64,000 nt of DNA from CAUZIZ01 sp965222655 (GCA_965222655.1 CBDCUP010000020.1:62001-126000), one strand, 5' to 3'; numbered from the stretch's first letter, positions 44,182-53,198 are shown. Notes: generated by a model not told the origin, from the letters alone. Translations and numbers: made by a program.

Positions 44182-44613
44182 TCAATCCGGGGCCGATCCA
44201 GGACCGGATTCATCCCAGTTCGACACCCGCAGATCGGGGACCCGGTCGAAATCGCGGAGATTGGCCGTCACCAGATCGTAGTCCAAAGCGATCGCCGTAG
44301 CCGCGATCATCAGGTCGTGAGCACCGATATTTTGTCCCCGAGAGAGAAGATTGGCCCAAAGCCGGGCATGGACGCGGGCTTCCAGCAAGCCGAAGGCAGC
44401 CACCGGTATCTCTCGGATCGCCCATTCCACGAACCGTTCGCGCTTCGACTTGCGTGTCACTCCGCGGGCCCGGTGAACACCATGGAGCAGTTCTGAGACT
44501 GTCACTGCAGATATCGCGACCGGCTGTTGGCCAAGCGCAGCCAGCCGGGCGTCCAGGTCGATTCGCTTCCGCTCGGCCTCGATCAAAACCGAGCTGTCGA
44601 ACATCACTCCCAT
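44182..44613 (-). CDS. PIN-domain ribonuclease toxin (VapC-like)
   Basis: A 143-residue PIN-domain protein from the ATG at 44613, which overlaps the antitoxin's last codons by 10 bp. Conserved acidic residues: MFDSSVLIEAERK (first Asp), ISAVTVSELLHGVHRA (Glu), GAHDLMIAATAIALDYDLVT (Asp and Asp). PIN toxins cleave tRNA or rRNA when freed of antitoxin. The longer open frame to 44763 is antisense to nothing but overlaps the antitoxin and is not preferred. Forms a type II toxin-antitoxin pair with the upstream gene. Confidence 0.92.
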   Translation of the reverse strand: MGVMFDSSVLIEAERKRIDLDARLAALGQQPVAISAVTVSELLHGVHRARGVTRKSKRERFVEWAIREIPVAAFGLLEARVHARLWANLLSRGQNIGAHDLMIAATAIALDYDLVTANLRDFDRVPDLRVSNWDESGPGSAPD

Positions 44614-44933
44614 GGCGATTCTCGGGGCGGCCCTACGGTTTGACGAAGCTTCTCGATATCCCGAGAAAATGCCGCCGCCTCGTCGGCACCAAGACGAGGA
44701 AGGCGCCCCAACGCCAGCCGCAAATCCGAGGCACTGACGGTGGCTCCGCCCGAAGGCGGCCATAACTCGGCCACCGCCCGCCCGCCGCGAGTAAGCCGAA
44801 AGTGGGCCCCCTGGTAGAAGGCCCGATTCACAAGATCCGCAAAATTCCGCACTGCCTCAGTGACCGAGAGCGTGCGCATCCCCTCGGGAGACGCCACCGG
44901 ATTCACAGTTTTGGGCATGTCCTTGCTTGTCAT
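44604..44933 (-). CDS. Phd/YefM-family antitoxin
   Basis: A 109-residue antitoxin with an N-terminal Phd/YefM DNA-binding fold (TLSVTEAVRNFADLVNRAFY, then RLTRGGRAVAELWPPS) and a helical C-terminal toxin-neutralising part (ADEAAAFSRDIEKLRQTVG). The ATG at 44933 is used; an internal Met at 44879 begins the conserved fold. An AT-rich inverted repeat lies immediately upstream and is the likely autoregulatory operator. Overlap with the PIN gene shows translational coupling. Confidence 0.9.
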   Translation of the reverse strand: MTSKDMPKTVNPVASPEGMRTLSVTEAVRNFADLVNRAFYQGAHFRLTRGGRAVAELWPPSGGATVSASDLRLALGRLPRLGADEAAAFSRDIEKLRQTVGPPRESPWE

Positions 44934-44934
44934 G

Positions 44935-44958
44935 TAATCATATTATCAGATTATATGA
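44935..44958 (-). promoter_or_regulatory. Candidate operator of the Phd-PIN module
   Basis: Two nested inverted repeats: TAATC/GATTA (44935-44939, 44949-44953) and TCATAT/ATATGA (44938-44943, 44953-44958). It is an AT-rich island next to the antitoxin start codon, where Phd-type antitoxins bind their own promoter. Confidence 0.55.
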
Positions 44959-45130
44959 CTCCGAGGGCATCGGCAGCGATATCCGAAGCATCTCGGAACG
45001 GAAACGCGGGCAGCCGCTTTCTGAGACTCTGAATCCCTTCAAAGATTCAGACCTGAGAAGGCCACTTCCACCTACATTTTTGACTTATACTTACTTCCGA
45101 CCGTCCCTCAGGGTGTATGATACGACGGTC

Positions 45131-46192
45131 GTGAGAAAGCCCTTCTTTTCGCTAAGCTCGTGCATCCTTTCCTGTCTGTTTCTGGCAACCTGCAGCCGTT
45201 ACGCCGAGGAGCCTTCACGGGTGAACACTCAATCGGCGAAGCCGAGGAGCAGTCCCGGTCAGCAACCTCAGGCGGGTCCGGAGGGCACGGCTGCCGAGTT
45301 GTTCGATCTCTCCCCCGGCACTTGGGAGATCATGACCGAAAAAGACAGGCGCGCTCACCTCGAGTCGCTGATCCGCGAATACGAAAACCGTTCTCCCGAT
45401 GACCCTGGCAGGACGCGTAAGTTCCCTGCCCTCTATTTCGCTTTGGCGACGCTTCTTTCCCGGTCTGGGGAGGGAGTCGAAGCCCTCAAGATCCTGGATC
45501 GAATCCAGCTTCATCCTCAGACTGATTCACTCCTGCACCTGGTGCGTGGGCAGGTTTATCAGTCGATGTCGGACCCAACCAAGGCCATGGGCAGCTATCT
45601 AGCGTCGTTTTCGATGGACGCCCAGCCCTGGACCTGGCAAAGACTCGACAGTGTTGCCAAGCAATTGGGCTTTTCTCAGCAGCAGACGCTCGAGCAAGTG
45701 CGCAGGCTTCTGGGGCAGGGGGCCAAGACCTTCCGATCCTTCGACCTTGCCACGCCAGAGGGTGAGAAGAAAACGCTGTCTGACTTTTCCGATCAGGCCA
45801 CCCTGGTCAATTTCTTCTTCCCCGGCTGAACGACTTGTGAGGCGGAGTTTCCGCATCTCGAAAACCTGGTTCGGATCTACGGGAACACTGGATTGTCGGC
45901 AGTTGCCATCAATATCCAACCGGATCTCGACGACAAGGTCTCGGAATGGAGGCAAGACCACAACTTTCAAATACCCGCTCTGGTGGGAGCCGACCCAGAA
46001 GCGCTAGAACAGGCGTACGGTGTCACCGGAGCCCCGGAGACGTTCCTGTTGGACCGATCCGGGAAGATCCTGTTTCGCCATATCGGATTTTCCGCAGGCG
46101 AGGAGAGGATGCTTGAGGCGCAGATCCGCGTGCTCCTCGATCTCGAGCCTTTTCCCGCCCCGACCGGCGGGCAGGGCAAGTCAACGGGGTAG
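45131..46192 (+). CDS. Candidate selenoprotein: TlpA/redoxin-family lipoprotein with UxxC active site
   Basis: Reading the in-frame TGA at 45827-45829 as selenocysteine gives 353 residues. The GTG at 45131 starts a lipoprotein signal (CILSCLFLATC, lipobox LATC). A helical, TPR-like region follows (FALATLLSRSGEGVEALKIL). From about residue 210 a thioredoxin-fold redoxin domain reads TLSDFSDQATLVNFFFPG, U233, TTCEAEFPHLENLV, so the UGA occupies the first position of the CxxC active site. The domain ends with GVTGAPETFLLD (cis-Pro loop). A stem-loop with bacterial SECIS geometry follows the UGA. Conventional gene callers would split it into 44927-45829 and 45893-46192. Probably a periplasm-facing thiol reductase. 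Confidence 0.82.
45839..45859 (+). promoter_or_regulatory. Candidate bacterial SECIS stem-loop
   Basis: After the UGA (45827-45829) GAG pairs with CTC and GCGG pairs with CCGC, separated by a two-base AU bulge, closing the pentaloop AGTTT. The loop lies 17-21 nt after the UGA and has G in its second position, as required in the bacterial SECIS model bound by SelB. Confidence 0.72.
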
Positions 46193-46222
46193 AGTTCCAG
46201 ATGTCTCACAGGGAGAGTCCAA

Positions 46223-47344
46223 ATGAGTCTTATCATCCGCGGTCTGATCCTGACAATCATGGCGGGGGTTCTCTTGGATTCAGCTGAGGCCCGGCCAGCC
46301 GAAGAACGCCGGGTCTTCGTTGCCGGCGGCAGCAACCAGATCGAAATCTTTTCGCTGGATCTGACGACGGGCGAGCTGAAGAAGGAGGGAGTGGGAAGCA
46401 TTCGCCCGGGAGCTCCGGGTGGTTCCCCCTATCTAGCCTGGGATCCGGGACAGCGCTTTCTCTTTTCTCTGGATCGGGTAGAGCCCAGCCGGGTGGTCTC
46501 CCTCGCCATCGATAGGCACAAAGGAAGTCTGAAGCCCATCAACCGGGTCGAGGTCGGCCCTGGGTCTCCACCTCATCTTTCAGTTCACAAGAGCGGACGC
46601 TGGGTGCTCGTAGCCCACTATAACGCCACCGACGGCGGCTATGCTTCTGTCCTGCCGGTGGGTGCCGATGGGACGCTGGGATCGCCTCAGGGCAGAATCC
46701 CGGTAGGTCTCAAGACCCACATGATCATCACTGATCCCAGCGGCAGGTTCGTCTTCGTCCCCTGTACTAACTCCAACTACATTGCCCAGTACGTTTTCGA
46801 CGCCGGCAGCGGAAAGCTGCGCCCGAATGATCCTCCCACCGCAGCCTCTCCCGCGGGAGCCGGCCCGCGTCACATGGCCTTTCACCCCACGCTGCCGCTT
46901 GCCTACGTCATCAACGAAACCGCCAGCACACTTACCTCTTTTGCCTACGACCCGGATAGAGGAACACTCTCAGAGCCCGAGACTCTGGACACGCTGCCCT
47001 CCACTTTCGATCGAAAGCAGAACAGCACCGCTCACGTACTAGTCTCGCCATCGGGCAAGTTTGTCTATGGTTCGAACCGGGGTCACGATAGCATCGTCAT
47101 CTTCTCGATCGATCCCAAGACCGGCAGGCTCCACCGAATCGGCTGGGAGCAGGCAGGAGGCAGGATAAAAACGCCCCGTAACTTTGCTATCGATCCCGGC
47201 GGGAAGTTTCTACTGGTCGCCAATCAGGACTCAGATTCGGTCATCGTCTTCCGGATTGGGGAGGACGGTAGTCTGTCCCCCCAGGGCGACGCCATACCTA
47301 CGGGTCCCAAGCCCACCTTCATTGGCGTCCTGGATCCGCTTTAG
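46223..47344 (+). CDS. Secreted lactonase, 7-bladed propeller (6-phosphogluconolactonase/YbhE-like)
   Basis: A 373-residue exported protein with signal MSLIIRGLILTIMAGVLL. It belongs to the lactonase family of seven-bladed beta-propellers: repeated blades such as PYLAWDPGQRFLFSLDRV, PPHLSVHKSGRWVLVAHYNA, MIITDPSGRFVFVPCTNSN, GPRHMAFHPTLPLAYVINET and PRNFAIDPGGKFLLVANQDS. The conserved His and Glu/Asn of the bottom face are in these strings. Cytosolic relatives hydrolyse 6-phosphogluconolactone; the exported ones probably act on free sugar lactones. It follows the candidate selenoprotein by 30 bp on the same strand. Confidence 0.92.
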   Translation: MSLIIRGLILTIMAGVLLDSAEARPAEERRVFVAGGSNQIEIFSLDLTTGELKKEGVGSIRPGAPGGSPYLAWDPGQRFLFSLDRVEPSRVVSLAIDRHKGSLKPINRVEVGPGSPPHLSVHKSGRWVLVAHYNATDGGYASVLPVGADGTLGSPQGRIPVGLKTHMIITDPSGRFVFVPCTNSNYIAQYVFDAGSGKLRPNDPPTAASPAGAGPRHMAFHPTLPLAYVINETASTLTSFAYDPDRGTLSEPETLDTLPSTFDRKQNSTAHVLVSPSGKFVYGSNRGHDSIVIFSIDPKTGRLHRIGWEQAGGRIKTPRNFAIDPGGKFLLVANQDSDSVIVFRIGEDGSLSPQGDAIPTGPKPTFIGVLDPL

Positions 47345-47490
47345 GGGGTACGGGGCAGGTTGATCCCTACCGCCGCGCAGAATCGCTTGATCAAAAGGTT
47401 CTACTGCGGGTAACCCTATCTAAGAGTCCGCTTCAGAGGTCTGGCGCGAACTCGGGATAGGGGAAGCCCTCACGGGCCTTCCCCTCCCAC

Positions 47491-47523
47491 ACCACCAGGC
47501 ATACGGGTCCGTACCAAGGCGGT
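47491..47523 (-). ncRNA. Group II intron domain V (intron 2)
   Basis: On the minus strand ACCGCC pairs with GGTGGT and GTACG pairs with CGTAT around a GACC loop, 33 nt in total, just downstream of the RT stop codon. It is the catalytic hairpin of the intron. Confidence 0.85.
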
Positions 47524-47526
47524 TCG

Positions 47527-48933
47527 CTAGGGTTGAATGCGCTGATGATTAGCCAACCGAGGAAGACCTAACCGATCGAAATAAGCATTCGGAAGCGCTA
47601 TCCGGACCCCGGGCGCTTGACTGAGGGCCCAAGGGCCCTTGACGCTCCACGCGGTCCGCTGGGCCATATCCCGACTCACGCCCAGCCGGATCAACTCCGC
47701 CTGGCGTCGCCGGTAGACCTTCCACTGTTTCCATTGGACGCTGCGCAGGCGACGACGAATCCAGCTGTCCAGACCCCGCAGGACCCAGGGGCTCTCGACG
47801 TACCCAAAGTATCCAATCCAGCCCCGGAGGTAGCGGGACAATTCGTCCACACGCTGCTCCAGGCTGATCCCCCGGTTACGCCGCGTTAAACGACGCACCC
47901 GGGATCGAAACCGCTGGATCGATTCCGGCGCAATCTTGCGCCGGTTGGGCGATCGGCCTCCCGTGAACGTGAAGCCTAAGAACTTCCGCTTCTGGGGCTC
48001 ATCCACCGCACTCTTCTCCCGATTGACACGCAGTTTCAGTCGCTGGCTCACAAACCGGCTCACACTCGCCATCACTCGCTCCCCCGCCCGCCGACTCCGC
48101 ACATAAATGTTGCAGTCATCGGCATAGCGGACAAAACGGTGACCCCGGCGCTCCAGTTCCTCGTCCAGCTCATCCAGAACCACGTTCGAGAGAAAGGGGG
48201 ACAGGGGGCTGCCTTGCGGCGTCCCTTCCGTCGGCGCACTCACCAGTCCGTACCGCAGAATCCCCGCGCTTAGATACGCTCGGATCAACTTCAGTACCCG
48301 CTTGTCCCCAATCTCCCGCGCCAGCCGGCTCAGCAAACGATCGTGGTGAACTCGATCGAAAAACTTTTCTAAATCGAGATCGACCACGGTCCCGTAGCCC
48401 GCTTTCACGTAGTCTTGGGCACGCGCCACTGCCTGATGAGCCCTGCGCCCCGGTCGATAGCCATAGCTGGACTCTGAGAACGTGCGATCCCACTTGCGTT
48501 GCAGCACTTGCAGCATCGCTTGCTCGATAAATCGATCGATCACACACGGAATCCCGAGTCTTCGCTTGTCTTTCCTTCCCGGTTTCGGAATCTCCACCCC
48601 CTTGACAGGTCGCGGTTGATACTCCCCGCACAGCAGCTGTTCTTTGATCGACCGCCAGTTCGCCTTCAGGTACTCCGGCAGTTCATCGACGGTCATCCCG
48701 TCCACTCCCGGACCCCCTCGGTTCGCTCGCACTCGTCTCAACGCCGCTTCCAGATTACTTCGCTCGCATATCTCCTCCATGACGTTCTCACCAAACATCG
48801 GGCCTTCGGTTCGCCCTTTCGCTAAGGATGAATCCGCCGTCTCCCCGCTTCCCTGGGGCCGCACCCCAGCTGTTCGGTTTGAGGTCCGCTTCGGACTTCT
48901 CTGCCTCTGTTGATCACCCTTAAGATTGGACAC
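47527..48933 (-). CDS. ltrA: Group II intron reverse transcriptase-maturase
   Basis: A 468-residue intron-encoded protein, complete in appearance, starting at GTG 48933. RT motifs: RGGPGVDGMTVDELP, KRRLGIPCVIDRFIEQA, SYGYRPGRRAHQA, VVDLDLEKFFDRVHHD, GTPQGSPLSPFLSN, catalytic RYADDCNIYV and KRKFLGFTF. The maturase (thumb/X) domain follows near residue 330-470 (LSRYLRGWIGYFGYVESPWV). No C-terminal HNH endonuclease is seen. It is distinct from the RT at 29304-30742 and belongs to another intron class. It promotes splicing and retromobility of the surrounding intron. Confidence 0.95.
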   Translation of the reverse strand: MSNLKGDQQRQRSPKRTSNRTAGVRPQGSGETADSSLAKGRTEGPMFGENVMEEICERSNLEAALRRVRANRGGPGVDGMTVDELPEYLKANWRSIKEQLLCGEYQPRPVKGVEIPKPGRKDKRRLGIPCVIDRFIEQAMLQVLQRKWDRTFSESSYGYRPGRRAHQAVARAQDYVKAGYGTVVDLDLEKFFDRVHHDRLLSRLAREIGDKRVLKLIRAYLSAGILRYGLVSAPTEGTPQGSPLSPFLSNVVLDELDEELERRGHRFVRYADDCNIYVRSRRAGERVMASVSRFVSQRLKLRVNREKSAVDEPQKRKFLGFTFTGGRSPNRRKIAPESIQRFRSRVRRLTRRNRGISLEQRVDELSRYLRGWIGYFGYVESPWVLRGLDSWIRRRLRSVQWKQWKVYRRRQAELIRLGVSRDMAQRTAWSVKGPWALSQAPGVRIALPNAYFDRLGLPRLANHQRIQP

Positions 48934-49328
48934 CTACTAACCTCTCCCTACCGTTCGGGCCTTCCGTGAGTTTCCCCACCTACTATGCCCTCTGCGGACT
49001 CCTGGAGGGCGCTATGAAACCTTACGATTCCACCTGTCCTTCAAGGGACAGCCTCCCAGGCCTCCCGGGGTAAGGACGCTGTCTTTCCGTACACAACCGC
49101 TGGATTTACGCTTCCGGATCTTGATGGATATGGACTTCGTCACCACGCGCTGACTCGTCCGACCTTGGCGCCTACTTATCCAGTTTCTGTGCGTCGGCTC
49201 GTACGTTTGCTCCACACTTCCTTCAGACCCCACCTCGCGGTGACGCCCTTGTGCTTCGCTAGCCTTCACCTCCATCAGGTTGGCGGAGGGACTTGCACCC
49301 TCCCAGACAGCGCGCGTGCCCGGCACGC

Positions 49329-49640
49329 GCGTATTAGACCGGTCCTTGAGGGCCGGGCATCGGGGTGAGGTCACTAGTCGAGCCCGCTTCAGTGGGCTTC
49401 TCGGTAAAAGGCTTTAGCCATAGTCCGGTCCGATGGTCCTGTGCACGTCTGATAAGGACCTCAGGGAATCTGGGGTGCCCTTGAGAGCTGAATCGAGCCT
49501 TTCGTGGAGATCAGAACGGATCCTGGCTAAAGCCTTTCCTCGAGAAGCCCGATGAAGCGGGCTCTGCTCATCACGGCGTGCAAATACCCGGCCCAAGGAC
49601 CGGTCTATTACGCTTCGCGCCAGCCTGCTGAAGCAGGCTC
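49329..49640. repeat. Palindrome mosaic array, second copy
   Basis: It contains CCCTCAAGGACCGG-type, GAGCCCGCTTCAGTGGGCT, GAGAAGCCCGATGAAGCGGG, ACCGGTCTATTACGCTTCGC and CAGCCTGCTGAAGCAGGC units in the same style and order as 4783-5150. Its left edge is the 5' exon of group II intron 2. No gene is supported in 49329-50002. Confidence 0.83.
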
Positions 49641-49762
49641 GGAGAACGGTCAGATGTCCAGAGCAAGCGACTGCTTCGAGCCGGATCATTCACAAGGAAA
49701 CTTCGGTCCGGCGCAAGCGGTCGGGTCCAGACCGCCGTCCGAGCCAAAGTTCCGTGAAGAAA

Positions 49763-49829
49763 GACTTCGGCCTCGAGACCGAACCCACGTCCGCCAACCG
49801 TAGGAACCAAATGAAGTTTCAGCTTAGCG
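49763..49829. repeat. Intergenic repeat, second copy of 9590-9657
   Basis: CGGCCTCGAGACCGAACCCA ... AATGAAGTTTCAGCTTAG matches the copy at 9590 at nearly every position and ends in the same terminal motif. Near 49690 a GGAAACTTCGG motif, another element end, is also present. Confidence 0.85.
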
Positions 49830-50002
49830 CCCCCACCGGCTGCGCCGGACCGTACCGGAAAGAAACTTCAGTCGAGGGACGTGGCGGAGGCCTCCGTGCC
49901 GCCGTGTTCTTTCCGTCGAGCCTCTGGCTCCAAAAACGGCGGCGCGGAGGCCACCGTCACAGTTTTCGGAAAATCACTTGGCGAATGCTCTATTCCACTT
50001 CA

Positions 50003-50180
50003 GCCCGCATTTCTCATGACTCGTCGTAGCGAGGCGCCGCAAGCGCCGTCATGGCAAGGCTTGCGACCGAGGCCCCCGCAGTCGTACTCGTGCAGTACGT
50101 CGAGGAGGCCGACAGAGCGTAACGTAGCCAGGGCGGATGATTGCGGCGACGCAGTAGACTAGTCATGAGAAATGCGGGTT
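50003..50180. mobile_element. MITE with 19-bp terminal inverted repeats, uninterrupted copy
   Basis: Ends: GCCCGCATTTCTCATGACT at 50003-50021 and AGTCATGAGAAATGCGGGT at 50161-50179 (18 of 19 match). About 178 bp, non-coding. It is the empty-site version of the element split at 28459/31243; the junction is at 50124/50125 (AACG, TAGCC). Confidence 0.92.
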
Positions 50181-50233
50181 AGGGCAATGGGTTACGTCCG
50201 TTCTCCATCCAAACCTGCAAATGAAGTTTCAGG

Positions 50234-51901
50234 TTAGAGCGAGCCGTCGATCACGACATCTAGAAGGGCGGGTTTGCCTGATTCCAGGGCAGTGCTGACG
50301 GCCGGTCCGATTTCATTCGGATCTTCAATTCTTTGCCCGAAGACGCCTTGAGCCCGTGCCATCCCAGCTAGATCCAGGGGCAGCGCAAAGTCCATACCCA
50401 GGTAGCGGCTGGGAGTGGACTCCTCATGGACCAGTTTTCGGTAGGCGTCCATGTTGAGTTTCAGAATTCGGTAGGCTCCGTTGTTGCAAACGACATAGAC
50501 AACCGGAAAATTTTCGTTCGCCGCCGTCCAGAGACCCTGGACGGTCATCATGGCGCTGCCATCGCCGACGAACGCGACCACGGGACGCTCCGGGAAGGCG
50601 AGCTTCAGGCCCAGGCCTCCCCCGATTCCCCAGCCGATAGCGCCCCCGCGGCCCCCATAGATACTGCCCGGTCTATCGAACGCCAGGGCGTGCTGAAGAG
50701 CCGGGCTCGAGGTAACGGCATCGTCTGCCACTACCGTGTCGGCGGGCAGGACCCTCGCCACCTCGCACATCATCCGCTCCGGAGTCATCGGAGCCTGATC
50801 CCATCGCTCCCTCATTCGCTGCTCGCGGCAGGCTGTCAGAGACGACTTTTCGCCTCCTATCGATTGGGACCTCTCGCGGGCCTGCTGCCGATCCGAGTTA
50901 CCCATTTCCGCATCTACGGCCTCCACCAACTGCGCCAGGGCAAGCTTCGGATCGGCCAGGATGGCCACCTCGGTGGCCTGACTCTTGCCCAACTCCCGGA
51001 CGTCAGAGTCCAGATGGATCAAGCTCGAATCGGCCCCGAAGTAGGCCAATTCGGGTTCGGACAGCATGTAATAGCCGCTGCTGATCCGACCCACCCCCAA
51101 GACCACGTCCCCCTTGGAAAGCTCCTGCTTGCCGCTTGCCAAACCCAGGCGCAGGTTTCCCAGATACTGGGGATGATTGGTGGGGAAACCCATTTCCGAA
51201 TAGAAGGGGCTGTAGACTCGAGCGCCGATCAACTCGGCCAGCCGGACAGCTTCGGCACTTCCGCCCGAAGCCGCCAATCGGTCACCCACCAGGACGATGG
51301 GTGTCTTGGCACGCGACAACAGTCGGGCAGCATCCTGAATGGCCTTGAGATCGGGTGCGGCACGAAGAGGGCCTGGGGAAGAAGGGCGCATGTCTACGTC
51401 GGCCTCGTCGTCCAGGCCATCTGCAGAAAAGGCGAGAAACGTGGGACCTGAGGGTGGAGTCCTGGCCTCGTTGAAAGCCCTCCTGATGGCGTAGGGAATC
51501 TGCTCGGGGCGGGTTACTTCCCCGCTCCACTTGGTAAACTGCCGAACCATCCCTACCAGATCCGTCCGGCCATGGGCCAGCTCCCGGCTATCCTTATTTC
51601 CAGCAGTCAGGACCAAGGGAGCGCCACCTTCTGCAGCGTTGTGAAGCAGGCTGATCCCGTTGGCCAGTCCGGTCTCGATGTGAAGATTGACGAACGCCGG
51701 TTGTCCTGTGGCCCGTCCATAGGCATCCGCCATCCCCATGGCGACGCCCTCTTGCAGGACCAGGACATACTGCAGGTCGGGATAGGATTCCAGGGCATTC
51801 ATGATGGGACTCTCACTGGTACCCGGATTCCCAAAAATGTACTTGACACCCTCGGCTTGCAGCATCTGCATGAGAGCGTGCTTACCCGTCATCCTGGTCA
51901 T
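50234..51901 (-). CDS. Thiamine diphosphate-dependent enzyme (benzoylformate decarboxylase-like)
   Basis: A 555-residue ThDP enzyme with the three-domain decarboxylase architecture. The N-terminal Pyr domain has YIFGNPGTSESPIMNALE and the catalytic Glu51 in VLVLQEGVAMGMADAYGRAT; the C-terminal PP domain has the ThDP motif GDGSAMMTVQGLWTAANENF ending in VYVVCNN near residue 440-470. Overall it resembles MdlC/benzoylformate decarboxylase and related 2-keto acid decarboxylases or carboligases. The TAA stop lies inside the right end of a repeat element (GAAGTTTCAGGTTAG). Its aldo/keto reductase neighbour could reduce an aldehyde product; substrate is unknown. Confidence 0.9.
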   Translation of the reverse strand: MTRMTGKHALMQMLQAEGVKYIFGNPGTSESPIMNALESYPDLQYVLVLQEGVAMGMADAYGRATGQPAFVNLHIETGLANGISLLHNAAEGGAPLVLTAGNKDSRELAHGRTDLVGMVRQFTKWSGEVTRPEQIPYAIRRAFNEARTPPSGPTFLAFSADGLDDEADVDMRPSSPGPLRAAPDLKAIQDAARLLSRAKTPIVLVGDRLAASGGSAEAVRLAELIGARVYSPFYSEMGFPTNHPQYLGNLRLGLASGKQELSKGDVVLGVGRISSGYYMLSEPELAYFGADSSLIHLDSDVRELGKSQATEVAILADPKLALAQLVEAVDAEMGNSDRQQARERSQSIGGEKSSLTACREQRMRERWDQAPMTPERMMCEVARVLPADTVVADDAVTSSPALQHALAFDRPGSIYGGRGGAIGWGIGGGLGLKLAFPERPVVAFVGDGSAMMTVQGLWTAANENFPVVYVVCNNGAYRILKLNMDAYRKLVHEESTPSRYLGMDFALPLDLAGMARAQGVFGQRIEDPNEIGPAVSTALESGKPALLDVVIDGSL

Positions 51902-52015
51902 GCTTTACTTCTCAGCCCCAGAGCCATTCGAAGCATCGTTGAGCTTGTGATTTGGAACTTGTTTGTATCTTGTACCTTGTATCTTAGGATCTTTGCAGTT
52001 TAGGCATACTTCCAA

Positions 52016-53002
52016 TCACTGGGTCCAAGATGCCATCTCGGCGCGCAGCTCCGGATCCAGTGCCATCTCGTAGGAGGCCAGGGCGTTATCAATGTGGTCG
52101 TACTTGCGTGCCCCGATCAAGGTGCAGGCCACGTAGGGACTGGACATCACAAAGGCCATCGCCAGTCTCACCATGGGCAAACCCATCTCATCGGCCTTCT
52201 GCCGCAGCCGCTCCAGCATTCGAAAGTTTCCGTCGTTGAAGTAGATATCGCCGTGCGCGGGGGAGATATGAAACCGGGTACCCTGGGGAAGCTCGGCATC
52301 GGCCGAGGTGTATTTTCCAGCCAGGAATCCGGCACCCAAGGGGCTGTAGGGCGTCACTGCGATCTCCTCCTCCTGGCAAAGGGGAAACAAATCCTCTTCG
52401 GCCTCCATCTGGGCGAGATTGTAGGGGGGCTGGGTGATCTCGAAACGAGCGTAGCCACGCGAGCGGCTCACCTCGAGGGCCTCGCGCAGCTGAGCGCCGG
52501 AGAAGTTGCTGCAGCCGATCGCCCCGATTCGACCCGCAAGTACTTCCTCGTTGAGAGCCGACAGGGTCTCTTCGATGGGAGTATCGGGGTCCGGGGAGTG
52601 GAGCTTGTAGACCTCAGTCGAGTCCGTCTGTAGGCGCTCCAGACTGGCCGCGAGCGCTTTAGGAATATTCTCGGCATTGGACCCGGTGTTTACCTTGGTG
52701 CACAGCGTAATCTCGCCGCGACATCCTCGGGCCTTCATCCAACGTCCGAGGATGTTCTCCGACGAATGCATCTCCTGGGTCGCTTCGCGCTGATCGTCGA
52801 CTCCATAGGATGCGATCCGGCCGGCCTTGGAGTTCCCCCCACCGTACGCCTCGGCCGTGTCAAAGAACGTGATCCCCTTTTCGACGGCATAGTCCAGTAT
52901 TGGCCAAGACGCCTCTTCATCGATCTCACGTCCGAAGGTTACGGTCCCTAAACCTATGGCGCCAATGCTGCGTCCGGTTCGCCCTAGCGGTCTTTGATCC
53001 AC
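52016..53002 (-). CDS. Aldo/keto reductase
   Basis: A 328-residue NAD(P)H-dependent TIM-barrel reductase. The GTG at 53002 is chosen because GGGAGG lies just upstream; the frame is open to 53056. The catalytic tetrad is visible: Asp and Tyr in FFDTAEAYGGG, Lys in LCTKVN, His in YKLHSPD. GCSNFSGAQL and ALIGARK-type cofactor segments follow (CTLIGARKYDHIDNAL). It reduces aldehydes or ketosugars. The 51902-52015 spacer contains a short-period CTTGTATC-type repeat and no gene. Confidence 0.93.
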   Translation of the reverse strand: MDQRPLGRTGRSIGAIGLGTVTFGREIDEEASWPILDYAVEKGITFFDTAEAYGGGNSKAGRIASYGVDDQREATQEMHSSENILGRWMKARGCRGEITLCTKVNTGSNAENIPKALAASLERLQTDSTEVYKLHSPDPDTPIEETLSALNEEVLAGRIGAIGCSNFSGAQLREALEVSRSRGYARFEITQPPYNLAQMEAEEDLFPLCQEEEIAVTPYSPLGAGFLAGKYTSADAELPQGTRFHISPAHGDIYFNDGNFRMLERLRQKADEMGLPMVRLAMAFVMSSPYVACTLIGARKYDHIDNALASYEMALDPELRAEMASWTQ

Positions 53003-53198
53003 AATGTCCTCCCTCAAATGACGGTAACTGAAAATTAACTTCAGCCGGTGCTGCAATCAGCCCGACCTAGAAAATCAAGTCCCTGATTTCTTCGCGAGCG
53101 CATACTCTATCGGTGGCCTCTACTGCGCGTCAAGGCTGCTAGCTCCCTTCGTCACAAAGCATTGAATTGTCTGTCTTTGATGAATTAGAGTGAGGGCA

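Larger units (their letters stand above)
47451..49328 (-). mobile_element. Group II intron 2, inserted in a palindromic repeat
   Basis: About 1878 nt. Minus-strand 5' exon GGTCTAATACGC and 3' exon TTCGCGCCAG match uninterrupted copies at 5012-5033 and 49602-49620. The 5' end reads GCGTGCCGGGCACGCGCG, followed by GGGAGGGTGCAAGTCCCTCC, typical of intron domain I; the 3' end reads CCTATCCCGAG. A domain V hairpin (47491-47523) and one RT gene are present. The exact end nucleotides may be off by one or two. Confidence 0.87.

Noticed and set aside
50426..51451. A 341-codon plus-strand frame opposite the ThDP enzyme
   Set aside because: Antisense shadow of a gene with clear ThDP motifs; composition is atypical for a protein.
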